The notes under the pieces are model-generated. The model was not told the origin of the DNA. It saw nothing but the letters and a program-made list of their open reading frames with translations, and did no database searches. Shown one piece after another: positions 9,501 through 17,400 of a DNA stretch of 64,000 nucleotides. Origin of the DNA: Thermoplasmata archaeon (GTDB lineage Archaea > Thermoplasmatota > Thermoplasmata > GCA-020350865). Position numbers and translations under genes: made by a program. The stretch is from assembly GCA_020348445.1 (NCBI GenBank), contig CP070751.1, positions 767,216 through 831,215 of the forward strand, given 5' to 3'. How positions within the stretch are numbered: the stretch's first letter is position 1; each line of letters opens with the position of its first letter.

Positions 9501-9791
9501 TGTGTGAATTCCTTCAAGATTATCTGAACTGAGTAATATTTGATCTGAGTTCGTATTTTGAACCTTTTTATTTACTGAGTGATCTGGTAAGCATGATAAT
9601 GTCCCATAATCCTGATGATCAAATTTTAAAATCTCCATTTCTTTTTCGTCCTCCAGTCTCCCACTTTCGGAGGATGCCATTGCATTTGGTATGGGGCTTA
9701 AAATCAAAGCCATGATTAATGTAATGATAATTATTTTTTGATAAGATATACTGTATTTGATTTTCAAATTTGTTTTTGTCATTAACCTCAC
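3504..9791 (-). CDS. Giant subtilisin-like (S8) surface protease with NEW3/CARDB-type domains, C-terminal TM and zinc ribbon
   Basis: A 2095-aa exported protein. A hydrophobic signal segment lies at about residues 20-40, ending near PNAMASS. The S8 peptidase domain spans roughly 270-620: catalytic Asp near 306 in GEVKDNGFDEDHPDF, His near 333 in DDAHGTCTFG, the oxyanion Asn in LYGAGNSN, and Ser near 520 in GGTSGATPIAAGSAG. After it come CARDB-like modules, a class-I-amidotransferase-like segment (about 840-1000), a jelly-roll/MAM-like module with WWCGED and DNGWWVDDVEIFG, then a chain of NEW3-like beta-sandwich repeats, two of them with Asp-rich loops (DTDSDGDPDTG, DTDGSGIPDCG). A transmembrane helix at about 2007-2030 is followed by a short tail with a CPDC...CPRCG zinc ribbon. 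Likely an anchored cell-surface protease. The intracellular zinc ribbon is unusual. The start could also be the Met four codons later. Confidence 0.9.
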   Translation of the reverse strand: MRLMTKTNLKIKYSISYQKIIIITLIMALILSPIPNAMASSESGRLEDEKEMEILKFDHQDYGTLSCLPDHSVNKKVQNTNSDQILLSSDNLEGIHTTQIPDINSPMHIHLNVASFDPLLDEPYLAKDWIYNSENSYFLIQCKGPIQPGWLDDIRTSGAIVLGYIPNYTYLVYLEEDAKKNLETLPFIRWTGIYHPVYKIQKGLSEKEGDIELNVWVFENKEVNLISARDKLRTLGGTITEDGEENNIIRVRIDASMIRNIAFIPEVEWIDEYSPPSALMDNVRDFTGAETLHINGFNGTGIVGEVKDNGFDEDHPDFEGQIIGTDGNPVDDAHGTCTFGIVFSSGANNDIAEGMLPQGAGVFADWGVGRTTSIDNLVNNWEGVFQSNSWFSGYLDSTYTSFSRENDQIVFDYDVVMLYGAGNSNYGVYSESCSQDSVAKNVICVGAVFHYNDADRTNDEWVNYGQYSTPSQGPASDGRVKPDLAGVFDWIYTTDSVDGDGENGYATGNYFNDMGGTSGATPIAAGSAGLVYQMYMENYFGNNPSQAMPHAATVKAILIADAYQYDFSQADRYQQGWGLVDVGNVYDIGQNHFIVDEDESLETGGRVTYNIIPTGNDPLKISLVWTDVPGTTSSSQHLVNNLNLRVTDPNNEVYWGNAGLLTSKWSSSGGSSDTLNNVENVFIENPTSGVWTIEVIAQNIAMDGNPDTPDVDQNFAVVASGVTVEHDIYVSDMIVPNYVRPNQQTHVNATVSNIGSSDETGLIIKLNVNGNQEATKTISSLNSGDFTLVSFLWTAPSLEGDYLLEIISSPLTDEYNINNNRVIGKITVATGAKLGRIGLISDVDQLQIIAPIVDGLGKSHDILNNNIANKFTSNITLLLKYQLVIFYNDERAISDTEYQVLEDYLTLGGVLLVTGYDSLGSPDDANLADIVRSSAFGDNSNENMFVVLDGSHPMMEGGYGQFSTGNLFSLSETDHDMAEADDAEGAKTIAELSDGYDKIIATELPQGAKVIYWNGNRNCLDWTEDEDLKAMLKNLITWIMPIYNDVGILSITNPSESFVGDTVDIVAKVMNHGRSDQSGFDVILELNNAYGFTIHSETKQGVSIDSWKNESLIWQLNLELSGYYTIKISSLLANDEAPANDVKGSLIHVYYRFFYDDIESGVGDWDVSASSPVRPPLWHQTDSESHSPDTSWWCGEDVTNQYTVLADQYLTSPVIDLNDTTSAYLRFYHQYSIDDFPLQSDWGYVEINPGGTGWETLDSFRGTWMTWDLVLIDISNYVGEQIQIRFTLESGVVLTDNGWWVDDVEIFGMKNQYLMNLSVNKDEEHVGKDESAFFRIYVRNTGNALGTFELSFTGINIEDWLVSFDQNNFDLLPGDFDMVTLTITPVSAEQGYYFITVTGSLIAEGEIKAIDTLPLTVNVTQWYGVDLVTQGESLYFIPSESNNHIITVSNQGNGPDTFSFSTQYIVSGNSDDWQFYLNITSIDLDAFSEKDITLFVTAPSDGLPGDSIKIDVKATSVGDVAFWATTSTTSVVTEYFSIDVTSSQPVKETEPGVPASHSVTLKNLGNTNVNVNLDIEPTTGNWDNWIPFLSSNTISLNAFSDKVISFKITPPFNLLAYKYKDFDITAISTGSFAEFTIRTQIALSGGLDIDVDAPEKFAKNSETASYVITVGNEQNQEDTLDITAYSTSGWQVSLFDSHGIIKLSDTDSDGDPDTGKLDPLNGVATIVAQIEVPDDANAFYEEKATITFASSLPNGSVETIVLTCIVEISGDIVIGSDSNSKIGDPDSHVSYLLSVTNHFNYRTTIDITASSFLNFPLAIFQADGKDPLEDTDGSGIPDCGMLDAFGGSKDIMIVLTLPESAVAYTADVITVTGVPSISRGDSYLIQLNASVARVHDIEISLESGELKVTSGEELVFTVKLQNSGNFDEDLNILFDELPNDWRASFSVDNPQVPMGKSRIITVNMDIPKDAKSGEYRTTIFATSDDGVEVGYLTLTIEVEKGGEESELPYLLLIIIILVICAIIVATLVLKKTGQQEQAQKEVLPISALPAGYKGMIFPTLETISCPDCQAVFEVEAGIRPLRVQCPRCGVSGTLR

Positions 9792-9872
9792 TCGTCTGTG
9801 ATGATGTTCCCTTGGTATGGGATTAGGGGTAGCATTGTATTAATTTTATTGGTTAACATGTAAATTGGGCAC

Positions 9873-9881
9873 CTATATAAA
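9873..9881 (-). promoter_or_regulatory. TATA box for the giant S8 protease gene
   Basis: The minus strand reads TTTATATAG about 82 bases before the start codon, inside the 140-base gap to priL. This implies a leader of roughly 55 bases. Confidence 0.45.
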
Positions 9882-9931
9882 TATATGTGGGTAAGCACCA
9901 CTCTTTACCAGAATACCCTCCAAGTAGTATA

Positions 9932-10990
9932 TCATTTTTTATCTTCTGGCTTTTTTGTATCTTTCTTGTTCTTCTTTTTCGAACCTTTATCCTTAGTGCG
10001 ATAGTACTTTAAAGGATGCGTCATCCACTCCTTTTTACACAGGCTGTCTTCGTTAAAACAGATGCCATAGCTTTTCATTGTACTGCATTCTGGTGGAGTA
10101 TATTCTGTGCCTGATATCTTTCCTGTTATGTGTTCTATCTGATAGCGGGTTTTACTTTCGTCGAAATCAGGAGATGACGCGAACAACTGGAGGATCTCAT
10201 CAGGGGACATGCCTAACGAATGCAGAAAAGCTGTTAATGCGAACCTCCCGCTGTGAGGTAGGTTTTCCCCGGCCTGGACCTTTGCAATAAGCTGTTGTAT
10301 GCAAGGTGGTAATTTTGTTACCCTGAGCTTTCCGAAATCCTCGGCTTTGAAGGTGTTTTTTCTCTCCTCTACGATCTTTGTGATTTCTGTGATGTGCCCT
10401 TTCAGATCCTTTAATATTTCGTTGGTGACTTCAGCGGGCAATTCCCTTTCTATGCGCATCTGTAGTGCCTGCTGAATCACCCTGGCCAATCGAGTTTTAT
10501 CGAGGATGATATAACCCTTATGCAGATTTTGATTTGCGATTTTCCATGGTTTACTTCGCATTTGTGAGGTGTTTCTCAGATAGTGGGTAAAGTGGATTTT
10601 ACAGGCTCCATCCTCCTGCTTCACGTCCAAATCGAGCTCCATAGCCACGTTAACCACAAAATCAAAATCCTCGTTCTGGAGCCTCAAATTGGCTGTTTTT
10701 GCCTCTGCCAAGGCGTAGCGTTTGGTCAAATAAGAATCATTCACACAGGACACCAAGATTCTTGCTGCTATGTATGAGAGCAACTCAACTAGGCAATCTG
10801 CATCAGAAATGAGGCTGCGATCATTTATCCTGCCTTCAGATAATGCCTCAAGCACCCTCTCCTTTCCAGATACCCTCGTGCGCTCGTAAGCCAAGTCGTG
10901 TAACAATTCCTCTAATGAAGGCCCCATTTTTTTAAGATACACGGATGATTCCGAAAGAAATGGATAATTTGCCATTTGCGATAATTCCAT
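9932..10990 (-). CDS. priL: DNA primase large subunit PriL
   Basis: Non-catalytic subunit of the archaeal/eukaryotic primase; with PriS it makes RNA/DNA primers for replication. The 352-aa protein has an N-terminal helical domain (LLHDLAYERTRVSGKERVLEAL) and the conserved C-terminal iron-sulfur domain. Four candidate 4Fe-4S ligands are visible: Cys in LPPCIQQL, two in PPECSTMKSYGIC and one in DSLCKKEW. The HSGRFALTAFLHSLGMSPDEI segment is highly characteristic of PriL. The tail is lysine-rich and disordered-looking. A TATA-like CTTTTATATT ends about 24 bases before the ATG, so the transcript may have almost no leader. PriS is not in this window. Confidence 0.95.
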   Translation of the reverse strand: MELSQMANYPFLSESSVYLKKMGPSLEELLHDLAYERTRVSGKERVLEALSEGRINDRSLISDADCLVELLSYIAARILVSCVNDSYLTKRYALAEAKTANLRLQNEDFDFVVNVAMELDLDVKQEDGACKIHFTHYLRNTSQMRSKPWKIANQNLHKGYIILDKTRLARVIQQALQMRIERELPAEVTNEILKDLKGHITEITKIVEERKNTFKAEDFGKLRVTKLPPCIQQLIAKVQAGENLPHSGRFALTAFLHSLGMSPDEILQLFASSPDFDESKTRYQIEHITGKISGTEYTPPECSTMKSYGICFNEDSLCKKEWMTHPLKYYRTKDKGSKKKNKKDTKKPEDKK

Positions 10991-11013
10991 GAGATCGAGT
11001 TATGAACATGTGG

Positions 11014-11023
11014 AATATAAAAG
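11014..11023 (-). promoter_or_regulatory. TATA box of priL
   Basis: The minus strand reads CTTTTATATT centred about 28 bases before the priL ATG, typical spacing for a leaderless archaeal transcript. Confidence 0.5.
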
Positions 11024-11049
11024 ATTTCGATATAAGATCTTAAGGAGCG

Positions 11050-12108
11050 TTAAATCTCAGTCTCTTTCGGCTCCTTATTCCCCTTGTTTTCCCTATCTTC
11101 ATCATCCTCGGGGGATTCTTTCTCCTCTTCCTTTACCTTGGGCCTTGGCGGAAATGTGAATATAGACACCACGGCTCCAATGCCTAGCCCGATGTAATTT
11201 ATGGCCAATAAAGTTAATGCCACTGCACTTCCGATATCGCCTGCGATACCGAACAGATTCTCTAATAAAAGGATAAATGTGACCTCTTTTGGACCTACAG
11301 GCAAAAATAGAAATGTTCTTGCCACCCAGGATGTAGCATTTACCACAAGAAGATAGAAAATAAATGGTGGTGAAGCCACGTCAAAAGCCAAAAGGAGGGT
11401 GTATGTTACCACTGCCTCGATTACCCAACCCAATACAGTAAGAACGGCATTTACGGCAAGTAAGGCCTTTCTCTTGTGGAATTTGATTATCGCACCTTTG
11501 AACTTGGAAATGGAGATTGAGATTTTTAATGACAGCCTCGTGAGAAACTTGCCCCTCTTCTCAAACAACTTTTCGATGAAAACAGCCAGCCTGTCAAAGA
11601 ACTGTGGTTTGAAAAGCAGAAAATAAGCGATAGCAAGAATTGCTATCAATATTATTATGAAGATCAGGTTCTCCTGTCCTGGTATGAACAGTATTATACA
11701 TATACCTGCCATGGCCACCAAGAAGGTAATGTCAGATATCCTCTCGATCACCACAGCTGCCATTGTGTCCCTTGCTTTTATGCCCAGCTTGGTTTTCGCA
11801 ATCGCGGCCCTTGTGATCTCACCGGTACCAATTGGCGCGAAGAGGTTCATGGCCTGGCCAATTAGATATACCCTTGAAGAATTGGTAAAATTCGCTTCTT
11901 TTTGCAATAGCCACCATCTTACAAGTTTTATGGATAAAATGGAAAGCATCAATAGAATCGAGAGCGTAAGAAGATAAGGATCGGCTTTCAACATCACTTC
12001 TATGACATTCTCGGCTCCTATGAAATAGAGCATTAAGGCTATTATAACTATACCGATTACGAACATCAAGGCATTGATAGCCAGATTTGTCGCCCTTTTT
12101 CTCTCCAT
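11050..12108 (-). CDS. Lysylphosphatidylglycerol synthase TM region / YbhN-type (UPF0104) flippase-like membrane protein
   Basis: A 352-aa polytopic membrane protein of the YbhN/AglD-C-terminal type (TIGR00374, UPF0104). About eight hydrophobic segments are visible, starting LAINALMFVIGIVIIALML. The family signature with GQAMNLFAPIGTGEITRA at about residues 85-105 matches the conserved N-x(n)-P-x-G-x-GE block, and SWVARTFLFLPVGPKEVTF lies near the C-terminal third. The tail is a charged, Glu-rich cytoplasmic stretch. Relatives are found beside polyprenol glycosyltransferases and in lipid translocation or modification; the substrate here is not known. It sits between priL and the sugar aminotransferase gene, all transcribed leftward. 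Confidence 0.82.
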   Translation of the reverse strand: MERKRATNLAINALMFVIGIVIIALMLYFIGAENVIEVMLKADPYLLTLSILLMLSILSIKLVRWWLLQKEANFTNSSRVYLIGQAMNLFAPIGTGEITRAAIAKTKLGIKARDTMAAVVIERISDITFLVAMAGICIILFIPGQENLIFIIILIAILAIAYFLLFKPQFFDRLAVFIEKLFEKRGKFLTRLSLKISISISKFKGAIIKFHKRKALLAVNAVLTVLGWVIEAVVTYTLLLAFDVASPPFIFYLLVVNATSWVARTFLFLPVGPKEVTFILLLENLFGIAGDIGSAVALTLLAINYIGLGIGAVVSIFTFPPRPKVKEEEKESPEDDEDRENKGNKEPKETEI

Positions 12109-12156
12109 AAAATCACGATACTACCTGTCATATTGTCCTCGCTAAAGTAGTAAAAT

Positions 12157-13245
12157 CTAAGATAAGGTCTCAGCAATGATTTGGCATATATAATCGATCT
12201 CATGGTCCTTTAATGATGTAGCAGACGGAAGTGAAACACCTCTTTTTGCAATATCCTCCGCAACTTCGAGCTTTTCATCACTATAATCGATATAAGGAGG
12301 TTGGGTATGCATGGGGTAGAAAAACGGCCTTGTATCTATCTCCTTTTCTCGCAGGCGGAATGTGAAATCGTCTCTTTGGATATTGTCAACAAGTATAGAA
12401 TATAGCCAGTAAACATTCTTTGCCCAATCCATTTCTGGTGGAAGCGTAATATTTGATATCCCTTCCAACTTTTCATTGTATTTCTTGGCATTTTCTCTTT
12501 TTATCTGGATGTATTCTTCGATCTTCTCAACCTGGGCCAGACCCACAGCAGCCTGCATGTTGGTCATACGATAGTTGTAACCCATATACGGGTGCCAGTA
12601 TCTTTTTTCCTTGGACATTGCATGATCCCGAAGCATCATGGCTTTGTTCATGATCTCCTCATCATTTGTTGTAATCATACCCCCTTCGCCGCAGGTGATG
12701 ATCTTATTCCCATAAAAGCTGAAACAACCAACATGGCCGATTCCACCGACCTTTCTTTTCCGATACTCTGCACCATGAGCCTCAGCAGCATCCTCTATCA
12801 CGACCAGCGAATGATCCTCTGCAAGGTCCATTATAGGGTCCATATCCACAGGGTGCCCGTAGAGATGAACTGGAACTATTGCCTTGGTTTTTTCTGTGAT
12901 CTTTTCTTTAACTTTTTCTGGATCCATATTCCAGGTGCGCGGTTCTGAGTCCACGAAGACTGGCTTGGCTCCTGTGTAGGCTACACAATTTGCTGTTGCG
13001 ATAAAAGAGAGCGTAGGAATTATAACCTCATCGTCCTTGCCTATTCCGAAAGTGGCAAGTGCCAAATGCAGTGCAGTAGTACCACTTGATGTTGCGATTC
13101 CATATTTTGTTTCTGTGAATTTACTGAATTCCTCTTCGAATTTTTTTATGTACTTGCCTATGGAGGATATCCACCCTGAGCTGACACAATCGGTGACATA
13201 CTTAAGCTCATTTCCATTGAGTTTGGGCTCGGCAATAGGTATCAT
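12157..13245 (-). CDS. DegT/DnrJ/EryC1/StrS-family sugar aminotransferase
   Basis: PLP-dependent transaminase (362 aa) that converts a nucleotide-linked keto-sugar to an amino-sugar with glutamate as donor. Fold-type-I landmarks are visible: ATSSGTTALHLAL for phosphate binding, IEDAAEAHGAEY with the PLP-contacting Asp, and the Schiff-base Lys181 in FSFYGNKIITCGEGGM. It starts immediately after the stop of the upstream dehydratase gene (TGA directly followed by ATG), indicating translational coupling. The natural substrate is the 4-keto sugar made by that dehydratase, giving a 4-amino-4,6-dideoxy sugar of the perosamine, bacillosamine or legionaminic precursor kind. Which one cannot be told from sequence. 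Confidence 0.92.
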   Translation of the reverse strand: MIPIAEPKLNGNELKYVTDCVSSGWISSIGKYIKKFEEEFSKFTETKYGIATSSGTTALHLALATFGIGKDDEVIIPTLSFIATANCVAYTGAKPVFVDSEPRTWNMDPEKVKEKITEKTKAIVPVHLYGHPVDMDPIMDLAEDHSLVVIEDAAEAHGAEYRKRKVGGIGHVGCFSFYGNKIITCGEGGMITTNDEEIMNKAMMLRDHAMSKEKRYWHPYMGYNYRMTNMQAAVGLAQVEKIEEYIQIKRENAKKYNEKLEGISNITLPPEMDWAKNVYWLYSILVDNIQRDDFTFRLREKEIDTRPFFYPMHTQPPYIDYSDEKLEVAEDIAKRGVSLPSATSLKDHEIDYICQIIAETLS

Positions 13246-14250
13246 TCATAACCCCTTGTGCCATATTTCATCTTCGGAGGCTATCTTTTTCTCCCAAGGC
13301 CACTTGCTATCGTTTTCCTTGTACCAATTTATTGTACGCTTCAATCCTTCCACGATGTCGATTTTGGGATCCCAACCTATGAGCCTGTGAGCCTTGAAGT
13401 AATTACATTGCAACCTTTCAACATCCAGTGGGCGTAACCTCACATCCTCGACTTCGATTTCTATTGAATCGTGACCCATGAGCTCTGCTATGATATGTGC
13501 CAGTTCCTCCACTGACCAATCCTTGCCAAAGCCCAGGTTCACGACCTCCCCTACGGCGGAATCGCATTTCATAATAGCCACAGCACCCTTTGCAGAATCA
13601 TCAATGTATGTCAAATCCCTTCTTGCTTTGATATTGCCCAGCTTTAGTTTGTTCGTGCTCGACAATTGTGTGATGAGCTCTGGTATGATATATGGATGGG
13701 TTTCCCTTGGGCCATATGTGTTGAACTGTCTCATGATGATAATAGGTATATTTTGTTCATGGTAAAGGGTATAGCATAATCTATCGGCAGCCAGCTTACT
13801 TACCGCATATGTGGAGCATGGAATAGTTGGATGGTGCTCATCCATGGGAACATACTGGGCTGTTCCGTAAACCTCGGAAGATGAATACTGAAGAATCCTT
13901 TTGACCCCTGCCTCCTTTGAGGAAAGCATTACATTTAATGCGCCATTTGCATTGACCTCGAAGAAGTTCTTTGGCCTATCATAGCAGTGGGGGATATAGG
14001 GTTCAGCTGCCAGGTTGAATACACAATCGATTTTATGCTCCTTAAGATGATTCACAATTTTCGTATCGCGGATGTCTCCCTCAATCATTGTAATGTCGTC
14101 CTTGAGCTCCTGGATATTTGAGAGATCCCCGCTAAGATAGTTATCATAAATAACGACGCTTGAGCCCTCTTTGAGTAGTTCTCGAACCAAAGCCGAGCCA
14201 ATGAAACCAGCGCCGCCTGTGACAAATACGTTCCTGCCAGATAATTCCAA
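13246..14250 (-). CDS. NAD-dependent nucleotide-sugar epimerase/dehydratase (probable 4,6-dehydratase)
   Basis: Extended short-chain dehydrogenase, 334 aa. The Rossmann nucleotide-binding motif is GGAGFIGSALVREL at residues 12-25; the catalytic region reads QYSSSEVYGTA and the YxxxK pair is in STYAVSKLAADR. The SSSEVYGTAQYVPMDEHHP stretch resembles LegB-type 4,6-dehydratases more than plain UDP-glucose 4-epimerases. With the aminotransferase gene abutting it, the likely role is forming the 4-keto-6-deoxy sugar intermediate. A TATA-like element at 14286-14297 lies about 40 bases before the ATG. Substrate identity (UDP, GDP or dTDP sugar) is unresolved. Confidence 0.88.
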   Translation of the reverse strand: MELSGRNVFVTGGAGFIGSALVRELLKEGSSVVIYDNYLSGDLSNIQELKDDITMIEGDIRDTKIVNHLKEHKIDCVFNLAAEPYIPHCYDRPKNFFEVNANGALNVMLSSKEAGVKRILQYSSSEVYGTAQYVPMDEHHPTIPCSTYAVSKLAADRLCYTLYHEQNIPIIIMRQFNTYGPRETHPYIIPELITQLSSTNKLKLGNIKARRDLTYIDDSAKGAVAIMKCDSAVGEVVNLGFGKDWSVEELAHIIAELMGHDSIEIEVEDVRLRPLDVERLQCNYFKAHRLIGWDPKIDIVEGLKRTINWYKENDSKWPWEKKIASEDEIWHKGL

Positions 14251-14285
14251 ATTCTACACCTTCCCCGCTGATATATCTTAATCTT

Positions 14286-14297
14286 ATTTAAATAAAT
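14286..14297 (-). promoter_or_regulatory. TATA box for the dehydratase-aminotransferase pair
   Basis: The minus strand reads ATTTATTTAAAT, 36-47 bases before the dehydratase ATG, in a 205-base intergenic region that otherwise holds only short direct repeats. Confidence 0.4.
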
Positions 14298-14455
14298 CGT
14301 TTTAAAGGAACTAAAAGAAGAGAATTATCTAAAAGCGATAAGGTAATTCTATATTCGGGATATATTGCCGAATGCACAATAACTTCTATCATTTTTCATA
14401 TGCAGTTTGTTGCCTTTAAAAATGAATTTCATAGTGCAATCTTATCGAAAAAGGT

Positions 14456-17400
14456 CTATACCCCTATAAAAATGAATTTCGTGATACTTGTTGTGGAGAT
14501 TTGATAACCATCCGTCATCTTCAAAGTGGTATCAAATGCCCCCGCTGGCATTATCGTGGAGTGCCAGTACCACCGCTGCTTACTATCATTGTGATAGTTT
14601 ATGCCGACAGTGAACGGTATATTATCGCAGTACCAATCTGCAGTTTGATTGTCATTCAGTTTCAGTGGTATCCCAATTGTATCATATCCAGATAGGTACT
14701 CCTCTGTCCAAATTCCCACGCTGTACGTGGAGGATCCCCTAATGCCGCTTGCGTTAAAGGGGACAACCAAATAATACAACCTTGTCCCAGCTATGTGCGC
14801 CCCTATACCCGTTATGGTGGTTGTGTTGGTTCCATAGTTAATAATAGGGCACGCAAGAAAGTAATCTTCATCAATAGTTTTAAAAAATCCATCTCTCTTG
14901 TACGAAAAATACACCTCATACCATCCATCGGTCATACTCACAGGTTTCTGCCAGGATAGGTTCACATCACCATTTGATTTAACTATTACCTTGAGACCTT
15001 TGGCCTCGGTGTACGAATCAAAACCCTGAAATCCTTTGCTGTCCTTGTGTGATATCATGGCACCAGGCATACCAGTGAAGGTGTACACCGTCTCGATATT
15101 GAATAAAACCTCATAACATTCGCCCAATTTCATCTGTGTATCATTGGTAACACCTGCTCCATGTCTCATCCAGATATGCGAAGTTGGATTCATCCATTTG
15201 ATGTATATTGCGTTCATGCCTTTTAGGAAGAGGTCAGCCGTGGCTGACACTGTCTCCAATGGCTCAAGCGGTAAGGAAAACGTTGATACGCCTTGTGGGA
15301 ATGACTTGGTCCATTTCCCAACTGTTCTGCTTGTTGTGCTCGTTTTACCAAAAATATTCACCGCTTTCATTGTGTAATAATACTGCTCTTCATAGTTATC
15401 ATTGCCAAAAAGTGCAGCATTGGTATCATTCCACATCGTCCTAAGGGGTATTGGGCCAGGCTCACCGGATTCATTATCGCGGGAAGTATTAATCCAAGGA
15501 GTGGAAAAATCAAAATCAATCTGTGATGTAGAACGATATATCAAATAATGGTCAATACCAAGGGTTGAGGGCAAATCCCAATAAAGTATGACATCTCTTT
15601 TATCCTGGCTTACATTTATGTAAAGGGTAGGGGGAGCAATACCGATTACTGTGACATTAGTTTTATATACAGTTGCTCCACCATCATCATCCTCCACTGT
15701 AAGATTTATTGTATACACGCCCTCAGTATCATATATGTGTTGCACTAAATCAGATGTATTGAATGGGGAGTCCCCCCAGGGACTTGGATATGGATCTGGT
15801 CCTATGCCGTCGTTATAGTGGATCGTTGTGGTATTTGTCGTCCCATCCCCCCAACTCCAAGTAAAGGTCAAATCATCACTACCAGAATCTGTGGCATTCG
15901 CGACAAAGGAAAAGGGAAAACCTTCTTCTACATTAAATGGCCCAAATGGCTCGATTGTAGGTGCTAGATTATTTACAGTTACCTGCATGGTATCTGCATC
16001 TGATAAACCCTTACCATCTGTCACAGTTAAAGTGACTGTGTAAATCCCATCATCACCGTAAACATGGGTGGGTGTTGGGCCTGTTGCATCGGTGTCGTTT
16101 GTATTGTTACCGTCACCATTCGAGTCTACATTTGCATCTAAGTCCCAAGAATAAGAAGTAATGATCGGCTTTTTCTCTCCTTTTGCCACCCAATATACGG
16201 CATTTACTAGAATTTGGCATTCTTTTAAGGAGGGTAATCCGAGAAAGGTACCATCCTCACTAGCCACTGTGTGACCTATTACATCCAGGGCAACTCTCCC
16301 TTGACCATACTCTTCTGTTGTAAGATAAAAATTAATTAATCCGGGTAACGGTAACGTATCATGCTCTATTACAATATCAGCTGTTGTAACATAACTTTGG
16401 TCTGTATGAGTATAATGGAACCAAGGTGGAGGATAAGGAGTCTTTGGTATCAAATCACCTACATTTCCTATTTCAAAAAGGTTATGAAGAATCTCATGGT
16501 CCATGATAATCTCGGCATTTGGTATATCGAGGCCGACCACACTAGTAGAATTTAAATCGCAATCGACTCCTGCAGGCACTTCTATATTAGGTCCATAGTC
16601 CCAAGTATATTCAAGAGAATCGTGGGTCCATACGATGCCCCCACCATTAAAAACATATTCTTCTAACTCTTTTGTTCTGGCTATTGGAACACTGTTCATT
16701 TCAAATCCATTGTTTAATCCAAATACAATAGCATCATAAGATGAAAGATCATTTGGAGTTCCTGTATTAAATCCAAAAAGACCAACCTGAGTAACCGAGA
16801 AATTATCTGTTGAGCCAGTGTAATCGATCATCATTTGTAACTCATCGTGCTGCCCAACTGAAACATGTAAAACATTTATAATTCCAGATGAGCCCCTTCC
16901 TATGAACTGGACTTCATCACCTTCAAATACAACCTGATCCTCCCCCGCGTCGGCAACTGGGCGTATAACCCAAACCTGTAGAGCAACACCGTTTTTTGCA
17001 CAGGTTATGTTTTCCGAGGAAATTGTTATGGTGATATTGTCCCATTCGATATATGGGATAGAGGAGGGAATTGTGATTGCAATCCAAATATAAACAGATG
17101 ACCCGCTGGGAGTGTATATTTTCGTGATCTCAAATGTTCTTGTCTCATCAAGGATAACAACGTCATATCCATTGAGAGTAGAGTTGAATAATAGAACAGC
17201 ATCATCCACTGTTTGTCTATTTGTTATGGTCAAATTGAAATATTTTGTATCTCCAAGACTGCCATATTTGATAATCCCTCTAGCACTCAGAGTAACGATT
17301 TCTACTGTCGGCGTACAATCAAAGAACCAACCCGCTTTAATCGAGGTTGTATCATCGAATCCATCACTTGTTCCATTTCCATTGGGTACTCTAGACATGG

